From contig JAFGNT010000018.1 of assembly GCA_016926855.1 (NCBI GenBank), positions 1 to 64,000 of the forward strand: DNA of 64,000 nt, given 5' to 3'. Source of the DNA: Methanomicrobiaceae archaeon. GTDB taxonomy: Archaea > Halobacteriota > Methanomicrobia > Methanomicrobiales > Methanomicrobiaceae. The notes beneath the pieces are model-generated. The model made no database searches and was not told the DNA's origin. It worked only from the letters and a program-made list of their open reading frames with translations. A program made the position numbers and the translations under genes. This document shows, in pieces, positions 62,813 to 64,000 of this stretch. Position 1 is the first letter of the stretch. Each line of letters starts with the position of its first letter.

Positions 62813-63957
62813 AAGGCAAGCCCCCTCATGCGCTCGAGCGCCTCTTCTATCCGCTCCATCGACCGGGTAATGGCGAACCGGACATATCCTTCTCCGTGGG
62901 TTCCGAACCCGACGCCGGGAGTGACGACAATGCCGGCTTCGTTCAGCATCCGTGCTGCGAACGCCATGCTATCCGCAACAGGCATCCAGACATAGAAGGT
63001 CGCCTTCGGCATCGGAACCTCAAAGCCAAGTTCCCGCAGACCGCCGACAAGCAGATCACGCCGCTTCTGGTAGACACGGCAGGCATCGGCGACACACTGT
63101 TGCGGGCCGGTGAGTGCAGTGATTGCCGCCCTCTGGATAGCATCGAACGCTCCCGAATCGACATTCGTCTTGACACGCCCGAGCCCCGCAATGATGTCCG
63201 CATTGCCCGCGGCCATCCCGATTCGCCATCCCGTCATGTTGTAGGTCTTTGAGAGAGAGTGCATTTCAATACCCACCTCTGCCGCCCCGTCAACCTCGAG
63301 AAACGAAAGCGGCCGGTACCCGTCGAAGGCGATCTCGGAGTACGCATTGTCATGCACAACGACGATATTGTGTTCCCGGGCGAAATCCACCACTTCGGCA
63401 AAGAAAGCCCGGGACGCGACGGCGGCTGTCGGGTTGTTCGGATACCCGAGAAACATCAGTTTCGCCCTCTGCAACACGTCGGAAGGGATGTCATCAAGCA
63501 CCGGGAGAAACGCATGCTCCGCTGTGAGGGGCAGTTCGTGCATCTTTCCCTCGGCAAAGAGCGTCGATGTCCGGTAAACCGGGTATCCCGGATCGGTGGC
63601 AAGCACATAATCGCCGGGATTGACGAACGCCTCGGGAATGTGTGCGATGCCCTCCTTTGATCCAATCAGGGCAAGAACCTCGGTGGCGGGATCGAGGTCG
63701 ACTGAAAACCGTCCGGAGTACCAGGCTGAAACCGCCTCGCGGAACGCATACATACCCGTATAACTCGGGTAATGATGAGTAGCGGGATCGCGGGCGGCAG
63801 TGCAGAGTGCCTCGACGATATGAGGGGGTGTCGGGAGATCGGGATCGCCGACACCGAAGTCGATAACGTCCACACCCTGCCGCTGTTTTTCTGCTTTCAT
63901 CTCGTCAATTCGTGCAAAAAGATACGGAGGGAGATGATTCAGGCGTTGAGCGTACAT
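62809..63957 (-). CDS. dapL: LL-diaminopimelate aminotransferase (DapL-type)
   Basis: Met at 63957; 'INFGVGDPDLPTP'-type 'VIDFGVGDPDLPTPPHIVEAL', 'LGYPNNPTAAVA', 'HSLSKTYNMTGWRIGMAAGN'. Confidence 0.92.
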   Translation of the reverse strand: MYAQRLNHLPPYLFARIDEMKAEKQRQGVDVIDFGVGDPDLPTPPHIVEALCTAARDPATHHYPSYTGMYAFREAVSAWYSGRFSVDLDPATEVLALIGSKEGIAHIPEAFVNPGDYVLATDPGYPVYRTSTLFAEGKMHELPLTAEHAFLPVLDDIPSDVLQRAKLMFLGYPNNPTAAVASRAFFAEVVDFAREHNIVVVHDNAYSEIAFDGYRPLSFLEVDGAAEVGIEMHSLSKTYNMTGWRIGMAAGNADIIAGLGRVKTNVDSGAFDAIQRAAITALTGPQQCVADACRVYQKRRDLLVGGLRELGFEVPMPKATFYVWMPVADSMAFAARMLNEAGIVVTPGVGFGTHGEGYVRFAITRSMERIEEALERMRGLAF

Positions 63958-64000
63958 TACGCAATGGTGTTGAACGCCCCGACACATTAACATTCACACA

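Overview
Gene-dense archaeal chromosome segment, most consistent with a methanogen of the Methanomicrobiales type. The basis is coenzyme F420 biosynthesis (CofE, CofC, CofG), the methanofuran enzyme MfnA, archaeal SMC/ScpA, FEN1, RadA, an RPA-like protein, NreA, an ATP-dependent DNA ligase, a presenilin-type protease and a Dph2-type enzyme. I support about 70 protein genes and one tRNA-Val(GAC). I found no rRNA, CRISPR array, prophage or full-length transposon. The most notable region is a molybdate/tungstate island at about 30.4-42.6 kb. It holds a MOT1-family permease, three different consecutive ABC oxyanion importers (ModABC-like with an embedded TrmO-family gene, WtpABC-like, TupABC-like), and a single molybdenum-storage-protein (MoSto) homolog of the amino-acid-kinase fold. 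The Tup-like ATPase gene is split by a 61-bp insertion. This consists of a 28-bp exact direct repeat plus 33 bp of unrelated AT-rich sequence, and collapse between the repeats would restore the reading frame exactly. Other points of interest are a frameshifted PEGA-domain lipoprotein, two tandem paralogous gene pairs of unknown function, a coiled-coil gene heading the smc-scpA operon, a 63-bp convergent cofE/cofC overlap, and a lysine-biosynthesis/recombination operon. All calls come from reading the translations; no database search was run.
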